Positions 1 through 5,749 are shown, numbered from the stretch's first letter. The stretch: 7,687 nt of DNA from an uncultured Lachnospiraceae bacterium (GCA_946630765.1 CAMOZF010000080.1:1-7687); one strand, 5' to 3'. A program made the numbers and translations. Notes: generated by a model from the sequence alone, not told the origin.

Positions 1-67
1 TTCTCTGTTCTGATGGCAGCAGTATAACAGCCTATGCTGAAACGAAACTTAAAAGTAAAAACTTTTT

Positions 68-163
68 CAAAAAAGCCGTCGCGCGCAAAAAAGCCGTTTA
101 CCGGCGGCCTTTCCGGATTCGGATAAAAATACTCCGAAGCCTTCAAAGTCCCTGTAAACGGCC
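68..163 (-). terminator. Terminator after the TM1266-type regulator, with duplicated tail
   Basis: On the minus strand, 24 bases past the regulator stop, a 9-bp perfect stem (154-162 with 93-101, GCCGTTTAC/GTAAACGGC) is followed directly by six T (92-87). The 52-base loop is long but contains an inner 6-bp stem (118-123 with 133-138), which would shorten it. The 12-base tail acggcttttttg occurs twice (97-86 and 79-68), so there are two potential release points. I infer a Rho-independent terminator. Confidence 0.65.
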
Positions 164-186
164 CTTTGAGCGTTTCTATGGTCTGT

Positions 187-453
187 TTATTCTGTCACGC
201 CCGGAAAAACGTAGCTGGAATAGGCGGTTTTGCAGGAAACACCCGGCAGTCTCCCGATTTTCCCTGAAAGTGCGCTGATCTTATCCTGCGGCGCGTCTAC
301 CGCTATACTGATAATGCTGATGCCTTTCTCGCGGTACGGAATGCCCATACGTCCGATGATGCAGGACGAATATTCATGAAGAATCCGGTTCATTTCCGCG
401 GTAGCATCCGGGTTTTCGACAATGATTCCGATAACAGCAACTCTTGTATCCAT
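187..453 (-). CDS. TM1266-family iron-only hydrogenase system regulator
   Basis: This 88-residue protein matches the small TM1266-type family, annotated as putative [FeFe]-hydrogenase system regulators and built on a ferredoxin-like (NikR C-terminal/ACT-like) fold. The family signature is clear: an N-terminal MDTRVAVIGIIVENPD strand, GRMGIPYREKGISIISI at residues 34-50, then AVDAP and LSGK.GRLPGV near residues 62-72. The length is typical, with no DNA-binding domain and no membrane segment. The ATG start is supported by GGAGG (461-465) seven bases upstream. Relatives usually sit near hydE/hydF/hydG maturation genes, but none is visible here; if present they would lie outside the window. The molecular activity of the family is not well established, so the function is by family name only. 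Confidence 0.85.
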   Translation of the reverse strand: MDTRVAVIGIIVENPDATAEMNRILHEYSSCIIGRMGIPYREKGISIISIAVDAPQDKISALSGKIGRLPGVSCKTAYSSYVFPGVTE

Positions 454-478
454 TCCTTAACCTCCGTTTTCCGTATCC

Positions 479-501
479 TCCGGGCTTAGCGGCCGCCCGG
501 A
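479..501 (-). other. GC-rich hairpin upstream of the regulator
   Basis: A 7-bp perfect inverted repeat (TCCGGGC 479-485, GCCCGGA 495-501, 9-base loop) lies between the stop of the GH10-like fragment and the regulator ribosome binding site. No T-run follows on the minus strand, so it is not a canonical terminator. It may be a decayed terminator of the former glycosidase gene or a leader structure. Confidence 0.3.
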
Positions 502-514
502 ATTCTGAACTATT

Positions 515-757
515 TTAAGCCTTTTTCCCCGGAAAGTCAAAGCCCCAGGACTTCTCCAGTTCCTTTATTCTGAAGAAGCTTTCCTTCGGCTCGAATTTCC
601 CGGTAAACAGCCCGGACGCCGGCACATAGCCCGGATCCTCCATGCTCCACATCGTGATCGCCTCCACCTCGGGATGACAGAATCTGGTCTTATCTCTGAT
701 TATATACAAAAACAGACAAACTGCAATCCTTTTTTCTGATATTCCCTTCTGAAAGAT
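515..757 (-). pseudogene. C-terminal remnant of a GH10-like glycosidase
   Basis: A minus-strand frame is open from 757 to the TAA at 515-517. From about 685 downward it reads like the end of a GH10 endo-xylanase: FCHPEVEAITMWSMED, then PASGLF and EPKESFFRIKEL. In GH10 proteins the last barrel strand has the pattern F.HP.VE.IT.W...D, followed by GL(L/F) and PK.A(Y/F)..L. The rest of a GH10 domain (about 300 residues, including both catalytic glutamates) is absent; a TAA stop at 758-760 closes the frame upstream. The only in-frame start is a TTG at 707-709 without a good ribosome binding site. I read it as a 5'-truncated, non-functional remnant. The GH10 assignment rests on this short motif, and a related family or an unrelated small ORF is possible. 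Confidence 0.45.
699..726 (-). promoter_or_regulatory. Weak candidate minus-strand promoter
   Basis: A perfect TATAAT (704-699 on the minus strand) has a poor TTGCAG (726-721) 16 bases upstream. If used, it would start inside the GH10-like fragment and read into the TM1266-type regulator, which has no better visible promoter. The region is AT-rich, so chance matches are likely. Confidence 0.25.
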
Positions 758-769
758 TTATGATATAAT
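740..769 (+). promoter_or_regulatory. Extended -10 promoter of the CSGH-motif gene
   Basis: The sequence TGATATAAT (761-769) is an extended -10 (TGN plus perfect TATAAT), which tolerates a weak -35; none near 740-747 resembles TTGACA. Transcription would start near 776 and give a leader of about 50 bases. That leader contains a 5-6 bp GC hairpin (785-789 with 805-809) before the start codon at 828. Confidence 0.5.
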
Positions 770-827
770 AGTCTCGAACGACGACCGCCGGCTTAGAAAG
801 ACGCGGCGGGACAAAAAGGCGGAATCC

Positions 828-1451
828 ATGGCATTTATCAATCTGAGAACCTATGACATCCTGGAAAAGGAATGTCCGAACCCGCAGTTTTCCGCGGACT
901 ATTTCGAGTGCGACGAGGAAATGGCCGGCGTCCTTCTGCTTTTGAATAAGAAGGGCTACCGGACGCTTTTTTCCTGCAGCGGGCATCTGTATGACGAGAT
1001 CAGCGACACCTTTGAGGAGGAAAATGATGCACTCTCCGAACAGAAGCTTCGGGAGCTGTACCCGGGGATTCTGGAGATCCGGACCAGCGCTTCCGGGGTG
1101 CGCACGCTGACGCTCCGCCAGAACCTGTCCCTGAAATCCTACATCGTTTTTTCAAAGGACATTCTTCTGCCCTCCGTCCCGAAGGAGTGGCGGCTCGACG
1201 GATCCGTCCTCTCCCACAACTACTACTGGGACAGCAGCTTCGAGGAAATCCGGGATCTCGCGGACCTGAAGGCGCATCCCTTCATTTTCTACAGGCGCCG
1301 CACGGAGCTTCTCTCGCTGCTGTACGACTGGGCCGACGCGCTTCCGCCTTATGATGAAGCGGAAGCTAAGGACCCTTCCTCCAAGCTGTTCCGGGCCAAT
1401 GAGACGATGGAGCGGATGCGGCAGAGCTACAGAAGCAGTCCGCTGCTCTGA
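828..1451 (+). CDS. Uncharacterised protein with LNKKGY..CSGH motif
   Basis: I do not recognise a named family for this 207-residue protein. Its most distinctive part is LNKKGYRTLFSCSGH at residues 39-53, preceded by a conserved-looking acidic stretch (CDEEMAG). A second block, YIVFSKDILLPSVPKEWRLDG (residues 105-125), looks like a beta strand and loop. The pattern 'N.KGY.T..CCSGH ... Y..F......P..P..W' recurs, as I recall, in small hypothetical proteins of Clostridia, where Cys and His could bind metal or catalyse. There is no signal peptide or membrane segment, so it is probably cytoplasmic. The ATG at 828 follows a modest AAGGCGG (816-822) and a promoter at 761-769. It is divergent from the regulator side and appears to be a single-gene unit. 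Function unknown. Confidence 0.8.
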   Translation: MAFINLRTYDILEKECPNPQFSADYFECDEEMAGVLLLLNKKGYRTLFSCSGHLYDEISDTFEEENDALSEQKLRELYPGILEIRTSASGVRTLTLRQNLSLKSYIVFSKDILLPSVPKEWRLDGSVLSHNYYWDSSFEEIRDLADLKAHPFIFYRRRTELLSLLYDWADALPPYDEAEAKDPSSKLFRANETMERMRQSYRSSPLL

Positions 1452-1479
1452 TCACGGGCCTTTTCGCGGCTTCCTTTTT

Positions 1480-1626
1480 ATGGACTAAAGATAGTGTGGT
1501 GATCAGTTCGCCATCCTCCGAAGAGAAGGTGATCGGTCCTCCGCCCAGATCTTCCCATCCTTATACACGGCAATTCGAAGCTCTCCCGGTTCATCAAAAG
1601 CTTTTCTCTCAAATCTCGGCCTCCTC
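1480..1626 (-). other. Possible frame-disrupted coding relic
   Basis: Two minus-strand frames give protein-like text that could join through one frameshift: FDEPGELRIAVYKDGKIWAED (about 1600-1541) and then ITFSSEDGELITTLSL (about 1535-1488). The first frame ends at a TGA (1503-1505); the second runs on toward the 3' end of the neighbouring plus-strand gene. Neither has a usable start, although a strong AGGAGG-like sequence lies at 1620-1627. I cannot assign a family, and chance cannot be excluded. Confidence 0.2.
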
Positions 1627-1634
1627 TTTGTTAG

Positions 1635-1682
1635 AAAAAGCCTGCTGCAGGCTTTTCAAAAGTTTCTGCAGCAGGCTTTTTT
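1635..1682. terminator. Bidirectional Rho-independent terminator
   Basis: A 16-bp perfect stem (1635-1650 with 1666-1681; core GCCTGCTGCAG/CTGCAGCAGGC) with a 15-base loop is flanked by five A on the left and six T on the right. It can therefore end transcription in both directions. On the minus strand it lies 38 bases after the stop of the solute-binding protein. On the plus strand it is about 185 bases after the CSGH-motif gene. Confidence 0.9.
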
Positions 1683-1719
1683 ACTCCCAGGGACTTAGGT
1701 CCTCAGGAATCATTTTGTT

Positions 1720-3417
1720 TTATTTCAGGTTTGCATTCAGCTCATCAAGAACTGCCTGAAGCTTGTCGGAATTTTCCTCAATGAATGCATGCCATGCTTC
1801 ATGCGCATCCACATCACTTGCCAGAATTTCACTGATCTTGGTGCTGATGTCGCTGTAGAAGTAGCCGTATTCACTGTACTCCGGTCCGTTCCAGGCCATC
1901 ACCTCCCACGGCATTTCCTGAGCAACAAAGTTGCCGGAGTTCTCCATGTAGTCATAGACAGGCTCGAAGAGCTTGTAGCCGTACTGGACGGAGGTCTCGT
2001 TCGGAGATGCTGTCAGCGTAGCAGGTGTATAGATATTGAACGCATAGTCCTGATAGGGGCTGATGTAAGCGCCCGAATCGTCCTTATCCCAAAGGATGTT
2101 GTAGGTGCCGTCGTCATTCTTCTCGTAGTCCTTGCCTTCAACACCGGCAACGAGGAAGATACGTCCTTCTTCGGATGCAAGCCAATCCCACATATCAAGG
2201 ATACGCTCAAACTTCTCATCATCAACATTGTGAGAGATGGAAGCTACGGTCCAGTAGTCTTCAGACTGGATCAGGTAGAAGTTGTGATCGCCGGTTGCAG
2301 AAAGAACGATCATCGGAGCAACTGCTTCATCATCCGGAACGATGCCGCCACGGACCATCTTGTTCAGAACGTCGCCGTTGAACCAGCCCGGGCTGTCGTT
2401 GCCGAGGAACATGAAGGCCTGGCCGGCCAGGAACTTCTGGAAGCCGTCACCGTTCTTATCAGAGATGGTGTCTTTCCAGACATAGCCGCCCTGATACAGA
2501 CCCTGTGCGAATTCGATTGCATCTGCGAATTCATCGGTCATCTCATACAGATAATAGTCGCCGTCTGCATTCTTGTGATATCCGAGACGATCGGGATTCG
2601 GAGAGTTGATGGTTACGAGCTGGTACTGCTCCCAAGCCCAGGTCTCCATTGTAATACCGATGGTGTTGCCAACGCCGTTTCCGCCCGGATCCTGCTCCTT
2701 GACAGCATCGATCATTGCCTTGACTTCGTCCCAGGTATAAACATCGCCTTCTTTGTACATGCCGACTGCCTTCGCCCAGTCACGGCGATAAGCGAACATC
2801 GGATAGTAGCAGTTCTTCAGTTCCGGAGGATTCTGTCTCGAAGAGGGCCAGCCGTAAAGGTGTCCGTCTACGGAAAGAAGCGCATCGTCGGAAACGAGCT
2901 CGTCACGAAGTCTCTGCAGGTTCGGCCACTTCGAAAGATCTTCGGGGATCTCACGGAATGCGCCGGCTGCTGCCCACTGCTTGAACTCAGCGGTGTTGCT
3001 GGCCTTCATATCCCACCAAACGATATCAGGCATATCGTCGGCGTTGACCCATGCACGGATCTTCTCAAGCCAGTCACCCCAGGTAACCGGGTACAGATCC
3101 CAGTCGATGTTGAACTTGTTGCGGAAGAACTCATCCTTTGCAGAGATGTTGGTCTTCTCAGCGTCAAGAACGTCCATCGAAATCGTGACGTGCGTGTCAT
3201 AAGTGCTTTCAGCAGCGGCTTCGCCGCCCTCTTCACCTGCTTCTTCCGTGTCATCGGCGGGAGCCGCTTCCTCGGTCGTAGCTTCTGTGTCCTTCTCTGT
3301 TTCGTCTGTCTTTTCAGCCGCAGCCGTTGTCGTCTCTTCAGGAGTCGCCGGCTTTGTGCATGCAGCAAGACTGAAAACCATGACAAGAGCAAGGATCAGT
3401 GCTAACACTTTTTTCAT
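1720..3417 (-). CDS. LplA-like lipoprotein sugar-binding protein of ABC importer
   Basis: This 565-residue protein is an extracellular solute-binding protein of the large LplA-like subgroup, anchored to the outer face of the membrane, which delivers an oligosaccharide to the two permeases encoded upstream. Residues 1-20 form a lipoprotein signal (MKK, hydrophobic core, lipobox LAAC with Cys20). Residues 21-72 are a Thr/Glu/Ala-rich, strongly acidic linker. From about residue 75 the binding domain begins; family-like features are MPDIVWWD, YRRDWAKAVGM, TWDEVKAMIDAVKEQDP and the NGVGNTIG loop. The protein is rich in Trp and Tyr, as expected for stacking against sugars. The ATG is preceded by AGAAGGGAG (3425-3433). 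It is the last gene of the operon and is followed by a strong terminator. A hairpin at 3447-3485 may raise its expression over the permeases. The ligand is not determinable from sequence. Confidence 0.92.
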   Translation of the reverse strand: MKKVLALILALVMVFSLAACTKPATPEETTTAAAEKTDETEKDTEATTEEAAPADDTEEAGEEGGEAAAESTYDTHVTISMDVLDAEKTNISAKDEFFRNKFNIDWDLYPVTWGDWLEKIRAWVNADDMPDIVWWDMKASNTAEFKQWAAAGAFREIPEDLSKWPNLQRLRDELVSDDALLSVDGHLYGWPSSRQNPPELKNCYYPMFAYRRDWAKAVGMYKEGDVYTWDEVKAMIDAVKEQDPGGNGVGNTIGITMETWAWEQYQLVTINSPNPDRLGYHKNADGDYYLYEMTDEFADAIEFAQGLYQGGYVWKDTISDKNGDGFQKFLAGQAFMFLGNDSPGWFNGDVLNKMVRGGIVPDDEAVAPMIVLSATGDHNFYLIQSEDYWTVASISHNVDDEKFERILDMWDWLASEEGRIFLVAGVEGKDYEKNDDGTYNILWDKDDSGAYISPYQDYAFNIYTPATLTASPNETSVQYGYKLFEPVYDYMENSGNFVAQEMPWEVMAWNGPEYSEYGYFYSDISTKISEILASDVDAHEAWHAFIEENSDKLQAVLDELNANLK

Positions 3418-3446
3418 TTTGTTTCTCCCTTCTAAATTTTTTTATT

Positions 3447-3485
3447 TATAGAGTAAAGCCTGCCTCAGCCGCTTTACATTCTATA
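3447..3485 (-). promoter_or_regulatory. Hairpin in the leader of the binding-protein gene
   Basis: The 86-base gap between permease and binding protein contains a 16-bp bulged stem. TATAGA/TCTATA (6 bp), GTAAAGC/GCTTTAC (7 bp) and CTG/CAG (3 bp) are separated by two 2-base bulges on the same arm and capped by a 3-base loop. On the minus strand it is followed by an A-rich tract (AAATAAAAAAA), not a U-run, so it is not a terminator. Its place just 5' of the ribosome binding site suggests a stabilising or processing element that favours the binding protein. That role is inferred. Confidence 0.6.
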
Positions 3486-3503
3486 CACATGAGTTTTGCT
3501 TTG

Positions 3504-4421
3504 TTATCCCTTAACCGCGCCTAAGGTAAGACCGGTCAGGAAATAACGCTGCAGGAACGGGTAGAGCGCCATCAGCGGGAACACTGTTACAACGATACAG
3601 GCCATCTTGATGCCTTCGCCGTAGATCGGGGGTCTCGTATCGCCGGTCAGTGCCACCGTACTGATCGAGGTCGCACTGGAAATAATCTGACGCAGGGCCA
3701 TCTGCAGCGGCCAGAGCTTGTTGTCCTTCAGGTAGAGCATTGCGCTGTACCATTCATTCCAGCGCTCCACCGCGTAGTAAATGGTGAAGGTTGCGAGGAT
3801 CGGTTTGATCAGCGGCAGGACGATCTTGAAAAGGATCTGGATGTCATTCGCACCGTCCATCTTGGCCGATTCCTCGATTTCCGCCGGCAGTTCCGACATG
3901 TTCGAGGAAATAATCAGCATGTACGTGATCGATACACCGGTCGGAAGCACCAGAACCCAGAAGTTGCCAACCAGACCGAGCGCCTTGTAAAGCAGGTAGG
4001 TCGGGACCAGGCCGCCGCCGAAATACATCGTGAACACCAGGATGAATCTGAAAATGTTTCTGCCCGGCAGATCGCGCTTTGTAAATGCGTAGGCAAGAAG
4101 CACGGTCAGAACCATGTTGTAGATCGTGCCGATCACCGCGAGTACGACGGAATTCAGCATGGAGCGCAGAAGAAGCGGCGACTCGAAAACGAACTTGTAG
4201 TTTTCCCAGGTGACTCGTTTCGGGATCAGCATGAACGGCTGTCTCGTATAATCCGCCTGCGGTACGATCGAAACCAGGATCGTATTGTAGAACGGATAAA
4301 CAATAACCAGTGCAAAGAGTGTCAGTATGATGAACAGTATGACGTCAAAAACATGTACGTGCCGCACCATATGGGCGCCGGCCACGACGTTTTCTTCTTC
4401 TTTGTATTTGTTCTTAGCCAT
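3504..4421 (-). CDS. ABC sugar permease, YtcP/CarB type (second permease)
   Basis: This 305-residue integral membrane protein forms half of the translocation channel for the oligosaccharide importer. About six membrane segments are visible (roughly residues 24-46, 88-112, 123-146, 150-172, 200-218 and 271-292). The cytoplasmic EAA-type loop that docks to the ATPase is at 181-205 (EIEESAKMDGAND, then VLPLIKP). The ending YFLTGLTLGAVKG is typical of the YtcP/CarB (MalG-like) group. I chose the ATG at 4419-4421 because AAGGAGG (4431-4437) lies nine bases upstream; the frame stays open further upstream, but that stretch is the duplicated hairpin repeat and has no permease homology. It follows the LplB-type permease after a 253-base structured gap. 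No ATPase gene is adjacent. Confidence 0.92.
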   Translation of the reverse strand: MAKNKYKEEENVVAGAHMVRHVHVFDVILFIILTLFALVIVYPFYNTILVSIVPQADYTRQPFMLIPKRVTWENYKFVFESPLLLRSMLNSVVLAVIGTIYNMVLTVLLAYAFTKRDLPGRNIFRFILVFTMYFGGGLVPTYLLYKALGLVGNFWVLVLPTGVSITYMLIISSNMSELPAEIEESAKMDGANDIQILFKIVLPLIKPILATFTIYYAVERWNEWYSAMLYLKDNKLWPLQMALRQIISSATSISTVALTGDTRPPIYGEGIKMACIVVTVFPLMALYPFLQRYFLTGLTLGAVKG

Positions 4422-4451
4422 AATCCAAAGCCTCCTTAGAGAATTGCTTAT

Positions 4452-4555
4452 CGATGATCCCCGGATGCCTTCGTGCTTCGCACTCCCGCCATCGAAAGCT
4501 TGACGCTGCTTTCCGATGATCCACGGATGGCTCCGTGCTTCGCACTCCCGCCATC
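4452..4555. repeat. Duplicated 42-bp hairpin repeat with palindromic spacer
   Basis: Two direct copies (4452-4493 and 4514-4555) match at 39 of 42 positions. On the minus strand each contains a GTGC-GAA-GCAC core, flanked by purine-rich internal loops. In copy B an outer stem of 7 perfect pairs (4525-4531 with 4550-4556) closes it; in copy A the outer stem has one mismatch. The 20-base spacer (4494-4513) is itself an inverted repeat, GAAAGC-N8-GCTTTC. The whole block lies between two permease genes and carries no coding signal of its own. It resembles a REP-like or MITE-like intergenic element; the class is not identified. Confidence 0.8.
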
Positions 4556-4558
4556 CTC

Positions 4559-4603
4559 CAAACACTCGGATTCACGCGCTGCCGCGCTTCATCCTCGTGT
4601 TTG
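4559..4603 (-). other. Intergenic hairpin with tandem G-A internal loop
   Basis: On the minus strand a 7-bp outer stem (4597-4603 with 4559-4565) is followed by a symmetric GA/GA loop in CGAG context on both strands. A 4-bp stem (4591-4594 with 4568-4571), an asymmetric loop, and a GCGC/GCGC inner stem with a 4-base loop complete it. The CGAG/CGAG context is one in which tandem sheared G-A pairs are known to form in RNA. It sits directly next to the duplicated repeat. Confidence 0.55.
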
Positions 4604-4626
4604 TTCGGGAATCTCGTCCACCTGTC

Positions 4627-4649
4627 CCCCTGCATGCAAGCATGCGGGG
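4627..4649 (-). other. GC-rich hairpin after the first permease gene
   Basis: CCCC (4627-4630) and GCATG (4632-4636) pair with CATGC (4641-4645) and GGGG (4646-4649), leaving a one-base bulge and a 4-base loop. It lies 26 bases after the stop of the LplB-type permease on the minus strand. No U-run follows, so it would not end transcription efficiently; it could instead protect the 3' end of the upstream message. Confidence 0.55.
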
Positions 4650-4674
4650 CCAGTGTACGGATTCCCTTGGATCA

Positions 4675-5670
4675 TCACATGATTCCATCATGCCCGAACA
4701 GCTTCGCGATCTGGTTCGCGCTGATCAGAAGGATAAAGTTGATGACGTTCTTGAACAGACCGACCGCGGTAGAGAAGCCGTAGTCCATTGCCGTACTCGA
4801 CTGGAAGGTGATTCTGTAAATGTAGGTATCGATGACATCACCGACATCGAATACCGGCGCCGAGTACAGGTTGAAGATCTGGTCGAAGTTCGCGTTCATC
4901 ATATTACCGATCTGGAGAATCAGCATGATGATGATCAGGCTCGTGATTTCCGGAAGTGTAATGTGAACGATTCTCTGGAAGCGGTTCGCACCGTCGACGA
5001 TCGCTGCTTCATGAAGCGAAGGATCGACGCCGGCGATAGCGGCAAGATACAGGATGGTGCCCCAGCCGCCCTCCTTCCAGATATCGGAGATGATCAGCAG
5101 CGGCCGGAACGACTTGGAGTTGTACAGGAAGTTCCAGTTCGCAACAGCGTTCGGATTGAACTTGCTGACAACGCTCTTTACGACGCCCGTGTCACCGAAA
5201 AGGTTCAGGACCATGCCGGCCACGACAACCCAGCTGAGGAAATGCGGGAAGGTGTAAATCGTCTGCATGACCTTCTTGTAGCGCTTCATGGTCATCTCAT
5301 TGATCAGAATTGCCAGAATGATTGGGAAGGGGAATCCGAAAACCAGCTTCAGAAGAGAAATAATGAAGGTGTTCTTTGTCGCGTTCCAGAAAGCCTTCTC
5401 TCTCCACAGACTCTGGAAATGCTTCCATCCGATATTCTTGCTGGAGACCAGATAGCTGTACAGTCCCTTGGAGCCGAAGGTCGGCGTGAATTTCTTCCAC
5501 GCAAGCGCAATGCCCGGCAGCGGCAGATAACGGAAAATGATGATGACGGCAAGTCCCGGCAGCAGCATAAACAGATAAATCCACTTATACTGCCAGATCT
5601 TTTTGAGCACCGTCTTACGCCTTTTGGCCTTCTGCGCGTCTTTAATCGCCTGTAAATTAAATTCACTCAT
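4675..5670 (-). CDS. ABC sugar permease, LplB type (first permease)
   Basis: This 331-residue membrane protein is the LplB-type (MalF-like) partner of the channel. After a basic cytoplasmic N-terminus (KAKRRKTVLKKIW) come about six membrane segments, roughly residues 28-48, 101-124, 140-160, 190-212, 242-262 and 298-320. The family features are LPGLAVIIIFRYLPLPGI near 37-54 and the ATPase-docking loop EAAIVDGANRFQRIVHITLPE at 221-241. The ending NQIAKLFGHDGIM is typical of the group. I chose the ATG at 5668-5670, which has AAAGGA nearby upstream; a TTG 27 bases further up is less likely. It is the first gene of the operon, with a sigma-A promoter at 5750-5778 and a candidate operator in its leader. 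LplB/YtcP relatives import complex oligosaccharides such as aldouronates or rhamnogalacturonan fragments; the substrate here is unknown. Confidence 0.93.
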   Translation of the reverse strand: MSEFNLQAIKDAQKAKRRKTVLKKIWQYKWIYLFMLLPGLAVIIIFRYLPLPGIALAWKKFTPTFGSKGLYSYLVSSKNIGWKHFQSLWREKAFWNATKNTFIISLLKLVFGFPFPIILAILINEMTMKRYKKVMQTIYTFPHFLSWVVVAGMVLNLFGDTGVVKSVVSKFNPNAVANWNFLYNSKSFRPLLIISDIWKEGGWGTILYLAAIAGVDPSLHEAAIVDGANRFQRIVHITLPEITSLIIIMLILQIGNMMNANFDQIFNLYSAPVFDVGDVIDTYIYRITFQSSTAMDYGFSTAVGLFKNVINFILLISANQIAKLFGHDGIM

Positions 5671-5719
5671 GGGTAAGCGTCCTTTCAAATTGAGCAACTG
5701 ACTTAACCAAATGACGTTT

Positions 5720-5734
5720 AGGCTGATTTAGCCT
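5720..5734. promoter_or_regulatory. Candidate LacI-family operator O1
   Basis: AGGCT-GATTT-AGCCT is a perfect 5-bp inverted repeat with a 5-base centre, placed about 9-23 bases after the predicted operon start, where a bound repressor would block transcription. Its core CTGATTTAGC (5723-5732) recurs with one change at 5886-5895 near the lacI promoter. It is assigned to the divergent LacI-type protein by inference only. Confidence 0.45.
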
Positions 5735-5749
5735 TCGATTAACAAGGAC

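Noticed and set aside
1452..1482. Terminator directly after the CSGH-motif gene
   Set aside because: Only a 3-bp GCC/GGC pairing precedes the T-rich CTTCCTTTTTAT. The strong terminator at 1635-1682 is the better candidate.
1789..3405. A 538-codon open frame on the plus strand, antisense to the binding protein
   Set aside because: It exactly mirrors the codon pattern of a clearly recognised gene, has no ribosome binding site or homology-like motif, and its translation is Val/Arg/Cys-rich nonsense.
4452..4555. CRISPR array
   Set aside because: There are only two imperfect repeats with one 20-base palindromic spacer and no cas genes. The repeat itself folds into a long hairpin unlike CRISPR repeats.
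4422..4565. N-terminal extension of the second permease (48 residues, starting at 4565)
   Set aside because: This stretch is the translated hairpin repeat. A perfect AAGGAGG precedes the internal ATG at 4421, where permease-like sequence begins.
4516..5655. A 379-codon open frame on the plus strand, antisense to the LplB-type permease
   Set aside because: It is Asp/Arg/Gln-rich text typical of a reverse shadow of a membrane protein, and it starts inside the intergenic repeat.
5671..5697. TTG start for the LplB-type permease
   Set aside because: The ATG at 5670 has a ribosome binding site and gives the usual N-terminus; the TTG extension has neither.
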